DNA of 64,000 nt from Leucobacter chromiisoli (GCF_016522505.1 NZ_JAEHOH010000006.1:124001-188000); one strand, 5' to 3'; numbered from the stretch's first letter, positions 26,212-34,609 are shown. The notes: generated by a model not told the origin, from the sequence alone. A program made the numbers and translations.

Positions 26212-27228
26212 ATGCAACGACGCGGCGTTAAGAGAACTCTACTTCCCCTGGCACTGCTCGCCGGGCTCGGCCTGAGCGCCTGTACGACGGGCGCCGCCGC
26301 CGGCGGCGGGGACGCTCCGGCCGACGGCGAGCTGTCGCTCGCGGGCAAGACGATCGGCGTGGCGGTCGTGAGCACGCAGACGTTCTGGGACCGCGAGGCC
26401 TTCCAGGGCGCGGTCGACGAGGTCGAGCGCCTCGGCGGCGTCGTCGTGCCGACGGACGGCAACCGCGACAACACCCTGCACGCGGAGAACCACGACATCT
26501 TCCTGAGCCAGCAGGTCGACGCGGTCATCACGATCCTCGGCGACGACTCGGTCGAGCCGAAGCTCGAGGCGATCTCGGAGGCCGGCATCCCCGTCTTCGG
26601 CGTGGACCGCGCCTCGGAGCACGTCGTGAACAACGCCCAGTCGAACAGCACCGAGGCGGGCGAGGCGATCGCCTCCATCATGGGCGAGCAGCTGGGCGGC
26701 GAGGGCAAGGTCGCGGTGTTCAACGCCTTCAGCGAGACGCTCACCTTCTGCGGCGAGCGCTACAACTCGTGGAAGGACAAGATGACGGCCGACTACCCCG
26801 ACGTCGAGCTGCTCACCCCCGAGCTCGCCGAGGAGTTCGCGAACGCTCCCGAGGACGCGCGCCAGCAGACCCTGACGCTGCTCGAGCGCTACCCGGAGGG
26901 CGAGCTCGACGCCATCCACGTCGCCTGCTGGGATCAGCCCGCGATCGGCGTCGTGCAGGCGCTCGAGGAGGCCGGCCGCACCGAGGTCAAGGTGACCGCG
27001 ATCGACGCGGGGCCCGACACGCTCGAGATCATGATGGAGCCGGACAGCCCGTTCGTCGGCAACGTGGCGCAGCAGCCGCGGGAGATCGGCAAGGTCTCGG
27101 CCGACAACGTCGCGAAGCACCTGGCCGGCGAGGACGTCGAGGCGGAGAGCTTCGTCGAGACCTACCCCGTCGACGGCGCCGCGGGGGCCGAGGAGGTCTA
27201 CGCGAAGCTGGGTTACGACAAGCAGTAG
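26212..27228 (+). CDS. Sugar ABC transporter substrate-binding lipoprotein (RbsB-like)
   Basis: A 338-residue binding protein of the ribose/galactose type. The signal peptide ends in the lipobox LSAC (Cys24). Mature regions include GKTIGVAVVSTQTFWDREAF, FLSQQVDAVITILGDDSVEP, GIPVFGVDR, SNSTEAGEAIASIMGEQLGG, GELDAIHVACWDQPAIGVVQAL and FVGNVAQQPREIGKVSADNV. It would catch the sugar outside the membrane and feed the downstream permeases. It is the first gene of the plus-strand import operon. A strong hairpin follows it, as is common where the binding protein is needed in excess. Confidence 0.92.
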   Translation: MQRRGVKRTLLPLALLAGLGLSACTTGAAAGGGDAPADGELSLAGKTIGVAVVSTQTFWDREAFQGAVDEVERLGGVVVPTDGNRDNTLHAENHDIFLSQQVDAVITILGDDSVEPKLEAISEAGIPVFGVDRASEHVVNNAQSNSTEAGEAIASIMGEQLGGEGKVAVFNAFSETLTFCGERYNSWKDKMTADYPDVELLTPELAEEFANAPEDARQQTLTLLERYPEGELDAIHVACWDQPAIGVVQALEEAGRTEVKVTAIDAGPDTLEIMMEPDSPFVGNVAQQPREIGKVSADNVAKHLAGEDVEAESFVETYPVDGAAGAEEVYAKLGYDKQ

Positions 27229-27235
27229 CGTCGAC

Positions 27236-27269
27236 GCGGGCGGCGCCGGGGATCCCGGGCGCCGCCCGC
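27236..27269 (+). terminator. Intercistronic hairpin after the binding-protein gene
   Basis: Perfect 12-bp arms GCGGGCGGCGCC (27236-27247) and GGCGCCGCCCGC (27258-27269) enclose a 10-nt loop. There is no T-tract, so it may protect the upstream mRNA or reduce read-through into the ATPase gene. Confidence 0.65.
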
Positions 27270-27307
27270 ACCCCTCTGTCAGCCGAGGAACCAGGGCGAG
27301 GAACCAG

Positions 27308-28843
27308 ATGGAAACGGCAAGACCCGCGAGCGCGCTGCGCATGGTCGACATCGACAAGAGCTTCCCGGGCGTGCGGGCGCTCGACGGCGCCGGCCTCGAC
27401 GTCGCCGCCGGTGAGGTGCACGGCCTCGTCGGCGAGAACGGCGCGGGCAAGTCCACTATCATCAAGGTGCTCGCGGGCGTCTACACCCCCGACGCCGGAT
27501 CGGTCGAGATCGGGGGAGAGCGCGTGCCCGTCCTCACGCCGCAGGCGGTGCATGAGCGCGGTGTGCGCTTCATCCATCAGGAGCTGCACCTCGTCCCCCA
27601 CTTCACGGTCGCGGAGTCGGTCTTCATGGGGCACGAACTGCAGGGGCGACTCGGGCTGCGCAAGCGCGAGATGCGGGATCGGGCGGCGCGGATCCTCGAG
27701 GAGCAGCTCGGCCTCGCGCTCGACCCGGGCGCGCTGATCCGGGATATCAGCCCGGCGCAGAAGAAGCTCGTCCAGATCGCGCGCGCCCTCACCGACGACG
27801 ACATCCGCCTCATCGTCTTCGACGAGCCCACCGCCCCCCTCGCCGCGACCGAGGTGGACCAGGTGCTCGGGGCCGTCCGCAGGCTCCGCGACGCCGGCGT
27901 CGCATCGCTGTACGTCTCGCACTATCTGGGCGAGATCACCGAGCTCTGCGATCGGGTCACGGTGTTCAGGAACGGCAGTGACGTGGGCCGGATCGACGAG
28001 CCCGGTCCCGACTCCGCCAGGGAGATGATCCGGCTCATGACCGGGAAGGAGGCCGGGCAGCTCTTCCCCGAGCGCGCGCGACCCACCGACCGGGAGGTGC
28101 TCTCGGTCTCCGGTCTCACCGACGGTTCCGCCTTCGCGGGGGTCGACCTGTCGATCCGCGCCGGCGAGGTGCTCGGCGTCGCGGGGCTGCTGGGCTCCGG
28201 CACGGAGGAGCTCGTCGACTGCCTCGTCGGGCTGCGGCGCGCCCGGGGCGGCGAGCTGCGCGTCGAGGGGCGGGCCCGGCGCTTCCGCTCGCCCGCGGAC
28301 GCCCTGCGGCAGGGCGTGGTGCTGATCCCGCGCGACCGCCGTCACGACGGCCTCGTGCTCGACCTGCCCGTGCAGGACAACGTCAACCTCTCGACCCTCG
28401 ACGATGCGAGCGTGCTCGGCGCGATGCTCAGCGGGAGGAGGATCGCCGAGCGGGCGAAGAGGATGGTCGCGGCCCTCGACGTGCGCCCCGCCGACCCCGA
28501 GCGCAAGGTGCGCCTGCTCAGCGGCGGCAACCAGCAGAAGGTCGTCATCGCCCGATCGCTGCTCACCGAGGCGAGGATCATCATCCTCGACGAGCCGACG
28601 GTCGGCGTCGACATCGGCGCCAAGGCCGAGATCTACCGGCTCGTCGCCTCGCTCGCCGAGCAGGGCGCCGCGGTGCTCGTCTCCTCCAACGACCCGATCG
28701 AGCTGCTGGGCCTGTGCCACCGCGTCGAGGTGATGGTGCGCGGCCGGATCGTCGGCACCCACGACTCGGAATCCCTCACCCGGGACAGCCTGCTCGAAGC
28801 GATGACCGCGAGCACCGCCGCAGCCGAAGGAGCCCACGCATGA
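27308..28843 (+). CDS. Sugar ABC transporter ATPase, two fused nucleotide-binding domains (RbsA-like)
   Basis: A 511-residue protein with two ABC domains, the layout of RbsA/MglA/XylG. Domain 1 has Walker A GENGAGKSTI, the altered signature ISPAQKKLVQIARAL and Walker B LIVFDEPT. Domain 2 has a degenerate Walker A (GVAGLLGSGTEEL), a full signature LSGGNQQKVVIARSL and Walker B IIILDEPTVGVD. The unequal pair is normal for this family. It powers the two permeases encoded next and overlaps the first of them by 4 nt (ATGA). Confidence 0.93.
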   Translation: METARPASALRMVDIDKSFPGVRALDGAGLDVAAGEVHGLVGENGAGKSTIIKVLAGVYTPDAGSVEIGGERVPVLTPQAVHERGVRFIHQELHLVPHFTVAESVFMGHELQGRLGLRKREMRDRAARILEEQLGLALDPGALIRDISPAQKKLVQIARALTDDDIRLIVFDEPTAPLAATEVDQVLGAVRRLRDAGVASLYVSHYLGEITELCDRVTVFRNGSDVGRIDEPGPDSAREMIRLMTGKEAGQLFPERARPTDREVLSVSGLTDGSAFAGVDLSIRAGEVLGVAGLLGSGTEELVDCLVGLRRARGGELRVEGRARRFRSPADALRQGVVLIPRDRRHDGLVLDLPVQDNVNLSTLDDASVLGAMLSGRRIAERAKRMVAALDVRPADPERKVRLLSGGNQQKVVIARSLLTEARIIILDEPTVGVDIGAKAEIYRLVASLAEQGAAVLVSSNDPIELLGLCHRVEVMVRGRIVGTHDSESLTRDSLLEAMTASTAAAEGAHA

Positions 28844-29871
28844 GCGTACGCACGAGCGCCGGGACCGGCCCGGCGCAGCACGGCCTCGGGGCGCCCGCCA
28901 GGCCCGGACTGACCGCGGCGCGGCGCTTCCTCACGCGCCGCGGCCCCCTGCTCATCTTCTTCGTGCTGCTCGCCTACCTCGCGGCGAACTCGCCGGCCGT
29001 GCTCACGACGAACAACCTCTGGTCGAGCCTCACGCAAGCCGCTCCCATCGCGGTGGTGGCGTGCGGCCTGGCCATCGTCGTGATCGGCGGAGGCGGGGAC
29101 GCGATCTCCGGCGGCATCGACCTCTCGATCCCCGGCTCCGCGGCCATGGCCACCCTCATCCTCAGCCTGCAGCTCCAGGATCCGAACGCGTCGTTCTGGC
29201 TCGCGTTCCTCACGGCGCTGCTCGCCGCCCTCGCGGTGGGGCTCGTGAACGCGGTGCTGGTCTCGGTCGTCGGCCTCAGCCCGATCCTCGCGACGCTCGC
29301 GACCTACGTGAGCGTCATCGGCATCAACCGGGTGCTGAGCCAGAACAAGCGCATCAACGTCTCGCACGAGTCGATGCTGCTGGTGCGCGACGGCAAACTG
29401 CTCGGGATCCCCGCCGCGGTGATCGTCGCGCTCGTCGTGGTGATCCTGCTGTGGCTCCTGCTGCACCGCACCCGCTTCGGCGCGCACGTGCAGACCGTCG
29501 GCGGCAGCCGCGATGCCGCCGTCTCGGCGGGCCTGAGCGTGAACCGCATCCTCGCGAGCACCTACGTGCTCGCGGCGGCGACCGCGGCCGTCGCGGCCGT
29601 CCTGCTCGTGGCGAGGGGCTCCGGATCGAGCCCCGGCATCGACGACCGCCTGCTCGTCGACATGGTGCTCGCGACCTTCGTGGGCGCGGCGTTCTCGGCC
29701 CGCAACGTCGTGACGATCCCCGGAGCGGCGCTCGGGGCCGTGCTCGTCGCGTTCATGTCGAACGGGCTGATCCTGAACCGGGTCCAGAACTCCTGGGTGG
29801 ACGGCTGGAAGGGCGCGCTCATCCTGCTCGTCGTCTCCGCGGCCGCGCTGCAGAATCGAGACAGAAAATGA
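28840..29871 (+). CDS. Sugar ABC transporter permease 1 (RbsC-like)
   Basis: A 343-residue inner-membrane permease of the BPD_transp_2 family with about ten helices. Landmarks are IDLSIPGSAAMATLI, GLVNAVLVSVVGLSPILATLAT (the ATPase-contact region of the family), GSRDAAVSAGLSVNRI and ARGSGSSPGIDDRLLVDMV. It overlaps the ATPase stop and the next permease start by 4 nt each. With permease 2 it should form a heterodimeric channel. Confidence 0.91.
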   Translation: MSVRTSAGTGPAQHGLGAPARPGLTAARRFLTRRGPLLIFFVLLAYLAANSPAVLTTNNLWSSLTQAAPIAVVACGLAIVVIGGGGDAISGGIDLSIPGSAAMATLILSLQLQDPNASFWLAFLTALLAALAVGLVNAVLVSVVGLSPILATLATYVSVIGINRVLSQNKRINVSHESMLLVRDGKLLGIPAAVIVALVVVILLWLLLHRTRFGAHVQTVGGSRDAAVSAGLSVNRILASTYVLAAATAAVAAVLLVARGSGSSPGIDDRLLVDMVLATFVGAAFSARNVVTIPGAALGAVLVAFMSNGLILNRVQNSWVDGWKGALILLVVSAAALQNRDRK

Positions 29872-30878
29872 CACAGGCACCCACCACCCTCCCCGCCGCC
29901 GCGGCCGCGGAGGAGCGCCCGGGCTCGGCGCTCCTCGGCGGGCTGCTGCGCTACGCCTTCCTCTTCGCGTTCGCCGCGATGTTCGTGTTCTTCAGCCTGC
30001 GCACCCCGACGTTCCTCGGCGGCAGCAACCTCCTCAACATCCTGCAGGGCAGCGCCCTGCTGACGCTCGTGGCACTCGCCCTCACCGTCGTGGTCGCCGC
30101 CGGCGGGATCGATCTGTCGGTCGGCGTCGCACTCGACTTCGGGGCCTGGTTCTCGATCGTCGCGATGCTCTCCTTCGGACTGCCCTGGCCCGTGGCGCTT
30201 CTCTGCGGCCTCGCCGGCGGCGCGCTCATCGGGGCCGTCAACGCCTTCCTGATCGTGCAACTCGGCGTCACGCCCTTCCTCGCGACGCTCGGCACCTTCT
30301 TCATCGGGCGCAGCGCGCAGCTGATCGGCACCAACGGCGGCGCGAACATCAACTTCCGGCAGATGCCCGAGGGCTTCCAGGCGGTCGCCGGCGGCTCGGC
30401 GCTCGGCGTCTCGAACCAGCTGGTCGTCGTCGCCGTCATCGCGGCGCTGTACTACCTGCTGCTGAACCGCTCGAAGTACGGCGCCAGGATCGGTGCGATG
30501 GGCATCCAGAACAGCGCGGCCCGAGTGGCCGGGATCCCGACCCGCAAATACCGCGCCACGGTGTTCGTGCTCGCCGGCCTCACGGCCGGCGTCGCGGGCG
30601 TGCTGCTGAGCTCCGACCTGCGCATCTACACCCCGAACGCCGGGTTCTCGTATCTGCTCGACGGCATCGCCGCCGTGTTCATCGGCGCGTCGATGCACCG
30701 CGACTCCCGCCCCAACGTGCTGGGCACCATCGTGGGCGTGCTCTTCCTGAGCACGCTCAGGGTGGGGCTCGACCTGCTCGGTCTCGACTTCAACGTGAAG
30801 GCCGCGCTGAACGGGATCGTGCTGCTCGCCGCGCTCGTGCTCGCCTACGCCGTCTCGAAGCGAGCGCGCCGCACGTAG
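29868..30878 (+). CDS. Sugar ABC transporter permease 2 (RbsC-like)
   Basis: A 336-residue permease of the same family. Landmarks are GGIDLSVGVALDFGAW, GALIGAVNAFLIVQLGVTPFLATLGTFF, GIQNSAARVAGIPTRKYR and LLDGIAAVFIGASM. Unlike permease 1 it keeps the common G-DLSVG motif. It ends the import operon. A short TCCC-TGA-GGGA stem lies just after it, at about 30889. Confidence 0.91.
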   Translation: MTQAPTTLPAAAAAEERPGSALLGGLLRYAFLFAFAAMFVFFSLRTPTFLGGSNLLNILQGSALLTLVALALTVVVAAGGIDLSVGVALDFGAWFSIVAMLSFGLPWPVALLCGLAGGALIGAVNAFLIVQLGVTPFLATLGTFFIGRSAQLIGTNGGANINFRQMPEGFQAVAGGSALGVSNQLVVVAVIAALYYLLLNRSKYGARIGAMGIQNSAARVAGIPTRKYRATVFVLAGLTAGVAGVLLSSDLRIYTPNAGFSYLLDGIAAVFIGASMHRDSRPNVLGTIVGVLFLSTLRVGLDLLGLDFNVKAALNGIVLLAALVLAYAVSKRARRT

Positions 30879-30927
30879 CGCGGATTCCTCCCTGAGGGAA
30901 CACCGGCCGGGGCTCAGGACCGGGCGG

Positions 30928-30933
30928 TAGACT
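30928..30933 (+). promoter_or_regulatory. -10 hexamer TAGACT of ispG
   Basis: TAGACT is followed by 8 nt and GTG 30942. It favours this start over GTG 30936 and gives ispG its own promoter after the inserted cassette. Confidence 0.5.
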
Positions 30934-30941
30934 GTGTGCTC

Positions 30942-32093
30942 GTGGCAGCAATCAATCTGGGAATGCCGAAGGTGCCCGAGGTCCTCGCACCGCGGCGCAA
31001 GAGCCGGCAGATCAAGGTCGGCAAGGTGTCGGTCGGCGGAAACGCACCCGTGTCGGTGCAGTCGATGACCACGACGCCGACGACCGACATCAACGCGACC
31101 CTGCAGCAGATCGCCGAGCTCACGGCGTCCGGCTGCGACATCGTGCGCGTCGCCTGCCCCTCGCGCGACGATGCCGAGGCGCTCCCCATCATCGCGAAGA
31201 AGAGCCAGATCCCGGTCATCGCCGACATCCACTTCCAGCCGAACTACGTCTACGCGGCGATCGACGCCGGATGCGCCGCCGTGCGCGTCAACCCGGGCAA
31301 CATCCGCAAGTTCGACGACCAGGTCGGCGAGATCGCGAAGCGCGCCAAGGCCGCCGGCGTCTCGCTGCGCATCGGCGTGAACGCCGGGTCGCTCGACCCC
31401 CGTCTGCTGCAGAAGTACGGCAAGGCGACCCCCGAGGCCCTCGTGGAGAGCGCGGTCTGGGAGGCGTCGCTGTTCGAGGAGCACGACTTCCACGACTTCA
31501 AGATCTCGGTCAAGCACAACGATCCGATCGTCATGGTGAAGGCCTACCGCCTGCTCGCCGAGCGGGGTGACTGGCCGCTGCACCTCGGCGTCACCGAGGC
31601 CGGCCCCGCGTTCCAGGGCACCATCAAGAGCGCGACCGCCTTCGGCATCCTGCTCTCTGAGGGCATCGGCGACACGATCCGCGTCTCGCTCTCGGCCCCG
31701 CCGGTCGAGGAGGTCAAGGTGGGCCTGCAGATCCTGCAGTCGCTGAACCTCCGCGAGCGCAAGCTCGAGATCGTGTCCTGCCCCTCCTGCGGCCGCGCCC
31801 AGGTGGACGTCTACACGCTGGCCGACGAGGTCACGAAGGGCCTCGAGGGCATGAGCGTGCCGCTGCGCGTGGCCGTGATGGGCTGCGTGGTGAACGGCCC
31901 GGGCGAGGCCCGCGAGGCCGACCTCGGCGTCGCGAGCGGCAACGGCAAGGGGCAGATCTTCGTGAAGGGCGAGGTCATCAAGACCGTGCCCGAGAGCGAG
32001 ATCGTCGCCACGCTCATCCAGGAGGCGAACCGCATCGCCGACGAGATGGGCGCCTCCGCGGGCACCGGGGCCCCCGAGGTCGTCGCCGTCTAG
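30942..32093 (+). CDS. ispG: (E)-4-hydroxy-3-methylbut-2-enyl-diphosphate synthase
   Basis: IspG converts MEcPP to HMBPP in the MEP pathway with a [4Fe-4S] cluster. The 383-residue product begins [26 protein letters not shown] and has [30 protein letters not shown]-type barrel motifs, [14 protein letters not shown], and the cluster region [13 protein letters not shown] (cysteines near 280 and 283) with [11 protein letters not shown] (cysteine near 315). The coding sequence is complete. Its stop codon TAG lies inside the target duplication of the IS481 element and is shared with the antisense stop of the transposase. Confidence 0.97.
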   Translation: MAAINLGMPKVPEVLAPRRKSRQIKVGKVSVGGNAPVSVQSMTTTPTTDINATLQQIAELTASGCDIVRVACPSRDDAEALPIIAKKSQIPVIADIHFQPNYVYAAIDAGCAAVRVNPGNIRKFDDQVGEIAKRAKAAGVSLRIGVNAGSLDPRLLQKYGKATPEALVESAVWEASLFEEHDFHDFKISVKHNDPIVMVKAYRLLAERGDWPLHLGVTEAGPAFQGTIKSATAFGILLSEGIGDTIRVSLSAPPVEEVKVGLQILQSLNLRERKLEIVSCPSCGRAQVDVYTLADEVTKGLEGMSVPLRVAVMGCVVNGPGEAREADLGVASGNGKGQIFVKGEVIKTVPESEIVATLIQEANRIADEMGASAGTGAPEVVAV

Positions 32094-32094
32094 A
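32089..32094. repeat. Target-site duplication TCTAGA, left copy
   Basis: TCTAGA here and at 33158-33163 flank the IS directly. It fits the NCTAGN target known for IS481. The copy contains the ispG stop codon (32091-32093) and, on the other strand, the transposase stop (32090-32092). Confidence 0.9.
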
Positions 32095-33064
32095 TGTATT
32101 GACCTCGACCGTTGTTGATTCGGTCGATGGGGGACTTTCCGCCGATGCCGAGGTGGGCTCTGTCTAGGTTGTAGTGATCGAGCCAGGGCGTCAATCCTGC
32201 TCGGCGCTCGTCGTTGGAGGTCCAGGGGTGGGCGTAGGCCCATTCGGTCGCGAGGGTCCGGTTGAGGCGTTCGACTTTCCCGTTCGTCCAGGGGCAGTGG
32301 GGTTTGATGAAACGCTGCCGGATGCCGTGGGCATCGATCACGTTGCGGAACGCGGTCGAGTGGCGGTAGGCGAATGCGTTGTCGCTGATGACGCGCTCGA
32401 CGGTGACGCCGAGGCCCGCGTAGAACGCGATCGCGCGTTCGAGAACGCCTGCGGCCGTGGCGCCCTTCTCATCGTCGTGGATCTCGGCGTAAGCGACCCG
32501 GGAGTGATCGTCGATGACGGTGTGGACGTAGTCGTAACCCAGTCCCCGCTTGCTGCTGGGTCGTTCGCCGCGGCCGTGCAGACGCCACCCGCCGCCGTCA
32601 GGGATACGGCCGAGTTTCTTCACGTCGACGTGGATCAGGGAACCGGGATGGTCGTGCTCGTAGCGCTGCGCGGAACGGCGGGTGGCGCGCACCACCGTCC
32701 CGGTCACCGGGTCCAGCTCCCGCAGCAGCGGCGTCCGGTGGCGGCGCAGCACACGTCCGACGGTCGAGGCGTGCATACCGAGCTTGCTCGCGATGAACAC
32801 CGGCCCGCGTCGGGTGAGGTGCCGCATGATCCGCGCCCGCGTCTCCATGCACGGGACAGTGCGGTGCGGGTGGGCGTGAGCGACGCTGGAGCGGTCGATC
32901 AACCCAGCCGGCCCCTGCTCGCGGAACCGTCGCCACCACCGCCACGCGGTCGTGCGAGAGATACCCATCTCTGCCGCGACGTGCGCGACTGCACGACCCG
33001 ATTGGATGTGCTGGACAAGGATCAACCTGCCGGCCGGAGCCAGCCGGGCATTACCGTGGGACAC
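32090..33064 (-). CDS. IS481-family transposase
   Basis: A 324-residue DDE transposase. An N-terminal helix-turn-helix region (about 1-60, [21 protein letters not shown]) is followed by the rve-type catalytic core: first Asp in [14 protein letters not shown], second in [12 protein letters not shown] and the Glu in [15 protein letters not shown], then [18 protein letters not shown] at the C-terminus. The start is GTG 33064 with GGAGG 6 nt upstream. The stop TAG is not within the element but is completed by the target duplication. The ribosome binding site lies in one arm of a 13-bp inverted repeat. Confidence 0.95.
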   Translation of the reverse strand: MSHGNARLAPAGRLILVQHIQSGRAVAHVAAEMGISRTTAWRWWRRFREQGPAGLIDRSSVAHAHPHRTVPCMETRARIMRHLTRRGPVFIASKLGMHASTVGRVLRRHRTPLLRELDPVTGTVVRATRRSAQRYEHDHPGSLIHVDVKKLGRIPDGGGWRLHGRGERPSSKRGLGYDYVHTVIDDHSRVAYAEIHDDEKGATAAGVLERAIAFYAGLGVTVERVISDNAFAYRHSTAFRNVIDAHGIRQRFIKPHCPWTNGKVERLNRTLATEWAYAHPWTSNDERRAGLTPWLDHYNLDRAHLGIGGKSPIDRINNGRGQYI

Positions 33065-33157
33065 GAGAGACCTCCGTGTGAACGAGCAGGGGAACTAGAC
33101 AGCTCCAACTCGACTACGGAGGTCTCTCCTACGTCAACAACGATCCGAGTCAGTACA
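32095..33157 (-). mobile_element. Complete IS481-family insertion sequence, 1063 bp
   Basis: The ends are 24-bp inverted repeats with 19 matches (32095-32118 and 33134-33157), both beginning TGTA and ending GTTGTTGA. A perfect 6-bp direct repeat TCTAGA lies outside both ends. One transposase gene runs from the right end to the left end and out into the flanking DNA. Intact ends, an intact reading frame and an exact duplication suggest a recent insertion. Confidence 0.95.
33065..33128 (-). promoter_or_regulatory. Inverted repeat that could mask the transposase ribosome binding site
   Basis: GAGAGACCTCCGT (33065-33077) and ACGGAGGTCTCTC (33116-33128) are perfect 13-bp arms. A transcript entering the element from outside on the minus strand would fold here and hide the GGAGG of the transposase, while one starting inside the loop would not. 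Confidence 0.65.
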
Positions 33158-33163
33158 TCTAGA
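33158..33163. repeat. Target-site duplication TCTAGA, right copy
   Basis: Identical to 32089-32094. It follows the terminal TACA of the right inverted repeat. Confidence 0.9.
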
Positions 33164-33179
33164 CCCGGCGGCGTCTCGG

Positions 33180-33215
33180 TATCTCTGCGCTGGTCAGTAT
33201 CTCTGCGCTGGTCAG
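33180..33215 (+). repeat. Perfect 18-bp tandem duplication
   Basis: TATCTCTGCGCTGGTCAG occurs twice in a row (33180-33197, 33198-33215), a few bases past the IS right end, in DNA that was directly downstream of ispG before the insertion. Confidence 0.85.
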
Positions 33216-33223
33216 TAGATGTC

Positions 33224-33247
33224 GGTGTGCTCGCCGAAACGAGCACC
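33224..33247. terminator. Hairpin between ispG/IS and the convergent RNB gene
   Basis: GGTGTGCTCG and CGAGCACC pair around CCGAAA with one bulged T. It may be the original ispG terminator, now 1.1 kb away, or serve the convergent gene. No T-tract. Confidence 0.4.
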
Positions 33248-33275
33248 TACTGCCGAGCTGGGGTGGGGACCGCGG

Positions 33276-34541
33276 CTAGGCTGCGCGGGAGGCGCTCGCG
33301 GCGCACGCCTCCTCGACGAGGTCGATCGCCGCGCCCTCGGCGCGCGATGCGCGCTGGCCCGCGGCGCGCATGAGCGCCGGGAGGTCGGCGAGGCTCGACC
33401 GGACCCAGTCGGGGACCTCGTCGCCCTCGCACAGCGCGAGGCAGATCGCGAGGCCCCACCGGTCCACGAGCCGGCGCAGGGGTGCCGTGACGTGCGCGTA
33501 GGGCGCGGCGAGCGCGGCCTGCGTCGTGAGCTCGGGAATCGCGCCGTCGAACGGCGTGTATCCCGCGCCCCGGAAGAGCGAGGTGGCGGCCTCCAGGATC
33601 TCCATCCCGCGCGGGGCGGCAGGATCGACGCCGCGCAGGTAGTCGCCGTAGCGCACTCCCGCCGCCCAGGGGGAGCCGATCTCGGCCACCTCGGCGCGGA
33701 ACCTCGCGAGCGACGCCTCGTCGGGCGCCGGCATGGTGCGCAGAATGCCGACGCCGCCCGAGAGCATGATCCCGGCGGCCGCCATCCCCGTGAGCAGCGA
33801 CAGCTGGGCGTTCCACTCCTCGACCGGCAGGGGGCTGCGGCGTTCGATCCGGTACCCGTCATCGGGGTCGACCACGACCTCCTCCTCGGGCATGGGCAGG
33901 CTCGCGCCGCCCCGGGCGCGCTCCTGACCGATCCTGAGCTCTCCCACGACCCGCAGCAGCTCCAGCTGCTCGTCGTGCCGGCCCGCGTCGATCTCCGCCT
34001 GGGCGCCGGCGTAGTCGCGCTGCTCGCGCGATCGCACGAGCGCGCGCTCGACTCTCGCCGAGGTCTGCGCGCCCGCGGCGTCGAGCTCGATCGTCCAGAC
34101 GAGCGCAGGCCGGTCCTCACCCGCGAGCAGCGAGGCGCGGCCCTCGCTGAGCGTGCGCGGATGCAGCGGGATCGAGCCATCCGGCAGGTAGATCGTCTGC
34201 CCGCGGCGGCGGGCCTCGGCGTCGACGGCCCCGCCCGGGCGCACGAAGCCGGGCACGTCGGCGATCGCGTACCGCACGGCGAAGCCGGAGCCCGCGCGTT
34301 CCAGGTGGAACGCCTGGTCGAGATCCCGTGAGCCCGCGGGGTCGAGCGTCGTGAAGGGGATCTCGCGCAGGTCGAGGCCCGGGGGCTCGACGGCGGCGGA
34401 CTCGGCCTCGGCGAGGGCCTCGGGGGAGAACCCCTCCGGCAGGTCCAGCTCGCCGCGCAGTTCGCTCAGACGGGCTTCGAGCGACGCTCGCTCGCTCGCG
34501 ACGCGCGGGTCGCGGGTCAGGGAGAGGTGCCGTTGGGGCAT
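33276..34541 (-). CDS. RNB-domain ribonuclease (RNase II/R-like), single-domain form
   Basis: The 421-residue protein is essentially the RNase II catalytic domain without recognisable cold-shock or S1 domains. The metal site reads DPAGSRDLDQA (Asp67, Asp73, Asp75), with Gln76 where E. coli RNase II has its fourth aspartate. Later motifs are YAIADVPGFV, GQTIYLPDGSIPLHP, NAQLSLLTGMAAAGIM and AHVTAPLRRLVDRW. It should be a 3'-5' exoribonuclease, but the missing acid and the lack of RNA-binding domains make substrate and activity uncertain. Its promoter is divergent from the LOG gene. Confidence 0.85.
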   Translation of the reverse strand: MPQRHLSLTRDPRVASERASLEARLSELRGELDLPEGFSPEALAEAESAAVEPPGLDLREIPFTTLDPAGSRDLDQAFHLERAGSGFAVRYAIADVPGFVRPGGAVDAEARRRGQTIYLPDGSIPLHPRTLSEGRASLLAGEDRPALVWTIELDAAGAQTSARVERALVRSREQRDYAGAQAEIDAGRHDEQLELLRVVGELRIGQERARGGASLPMPEEEVVVDPDDGYRIERRSPLPVEEWNAQLSLLTGMAAAGIMLSGGVGILRTMPAPDEASLARFRAEVAEIGSPWAAGVRYGDYLRGVDPAAPRGMEILEAATSLFRGAGYTPFDGAIPELTTQAALAAPYAHVTAPLRRLVDRWGLAICLALCEGDEVPDWVRSSLADLPALMRAAGQRASRAEGAAIDLVEEACAASASRAA

Positions 34542-34547
34542 GTCGAC

Positions 34548-34553
34548 AGCCTA
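34548..34553 (-). promoter_or_regulatory. -10 hexamer TAGGCT of the RNB gene
   Basis: TAGGCT on the minus strand ends 6 nt before ATG 34541; leaderless spacing. Confidence 0.5.
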
Positions 34554-34597
34554 GGGCACCGGCGCGCCGTTGCCGGGGACGGCCCGGCGGTGCGCCC

Positions 34598-34603
34598 TAG
34601 ACT
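34598..34603 (+). promoter_or_regulatory. -10 hexamer TAGACT of the LOG gene
   Basis: TAGACT is followed by GGGGGC and GTG 34610; leaderless spacing. Confidence 0.5.
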
Positions 34604-34609
34604 GGGGGC

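Noticed and set aside
27236-27269. The hairpin after the binding-protein gene as a full operon terminator
   Set aside because: It lacks a T-tract, and the ATPase and permease genes downstream have no other clear promoter, so partial read-through is more likely.
22499-30878. Reading the sugar cassette as an autoinducer-2 (Lsr) system
   Set aside because: It has an FGGY kinase and an RbsABC-type importer like Lsr, but the kinase motifs are of the xylulose/erythritol type, and LsrF, LsrG and LsrR counterparts are missing.
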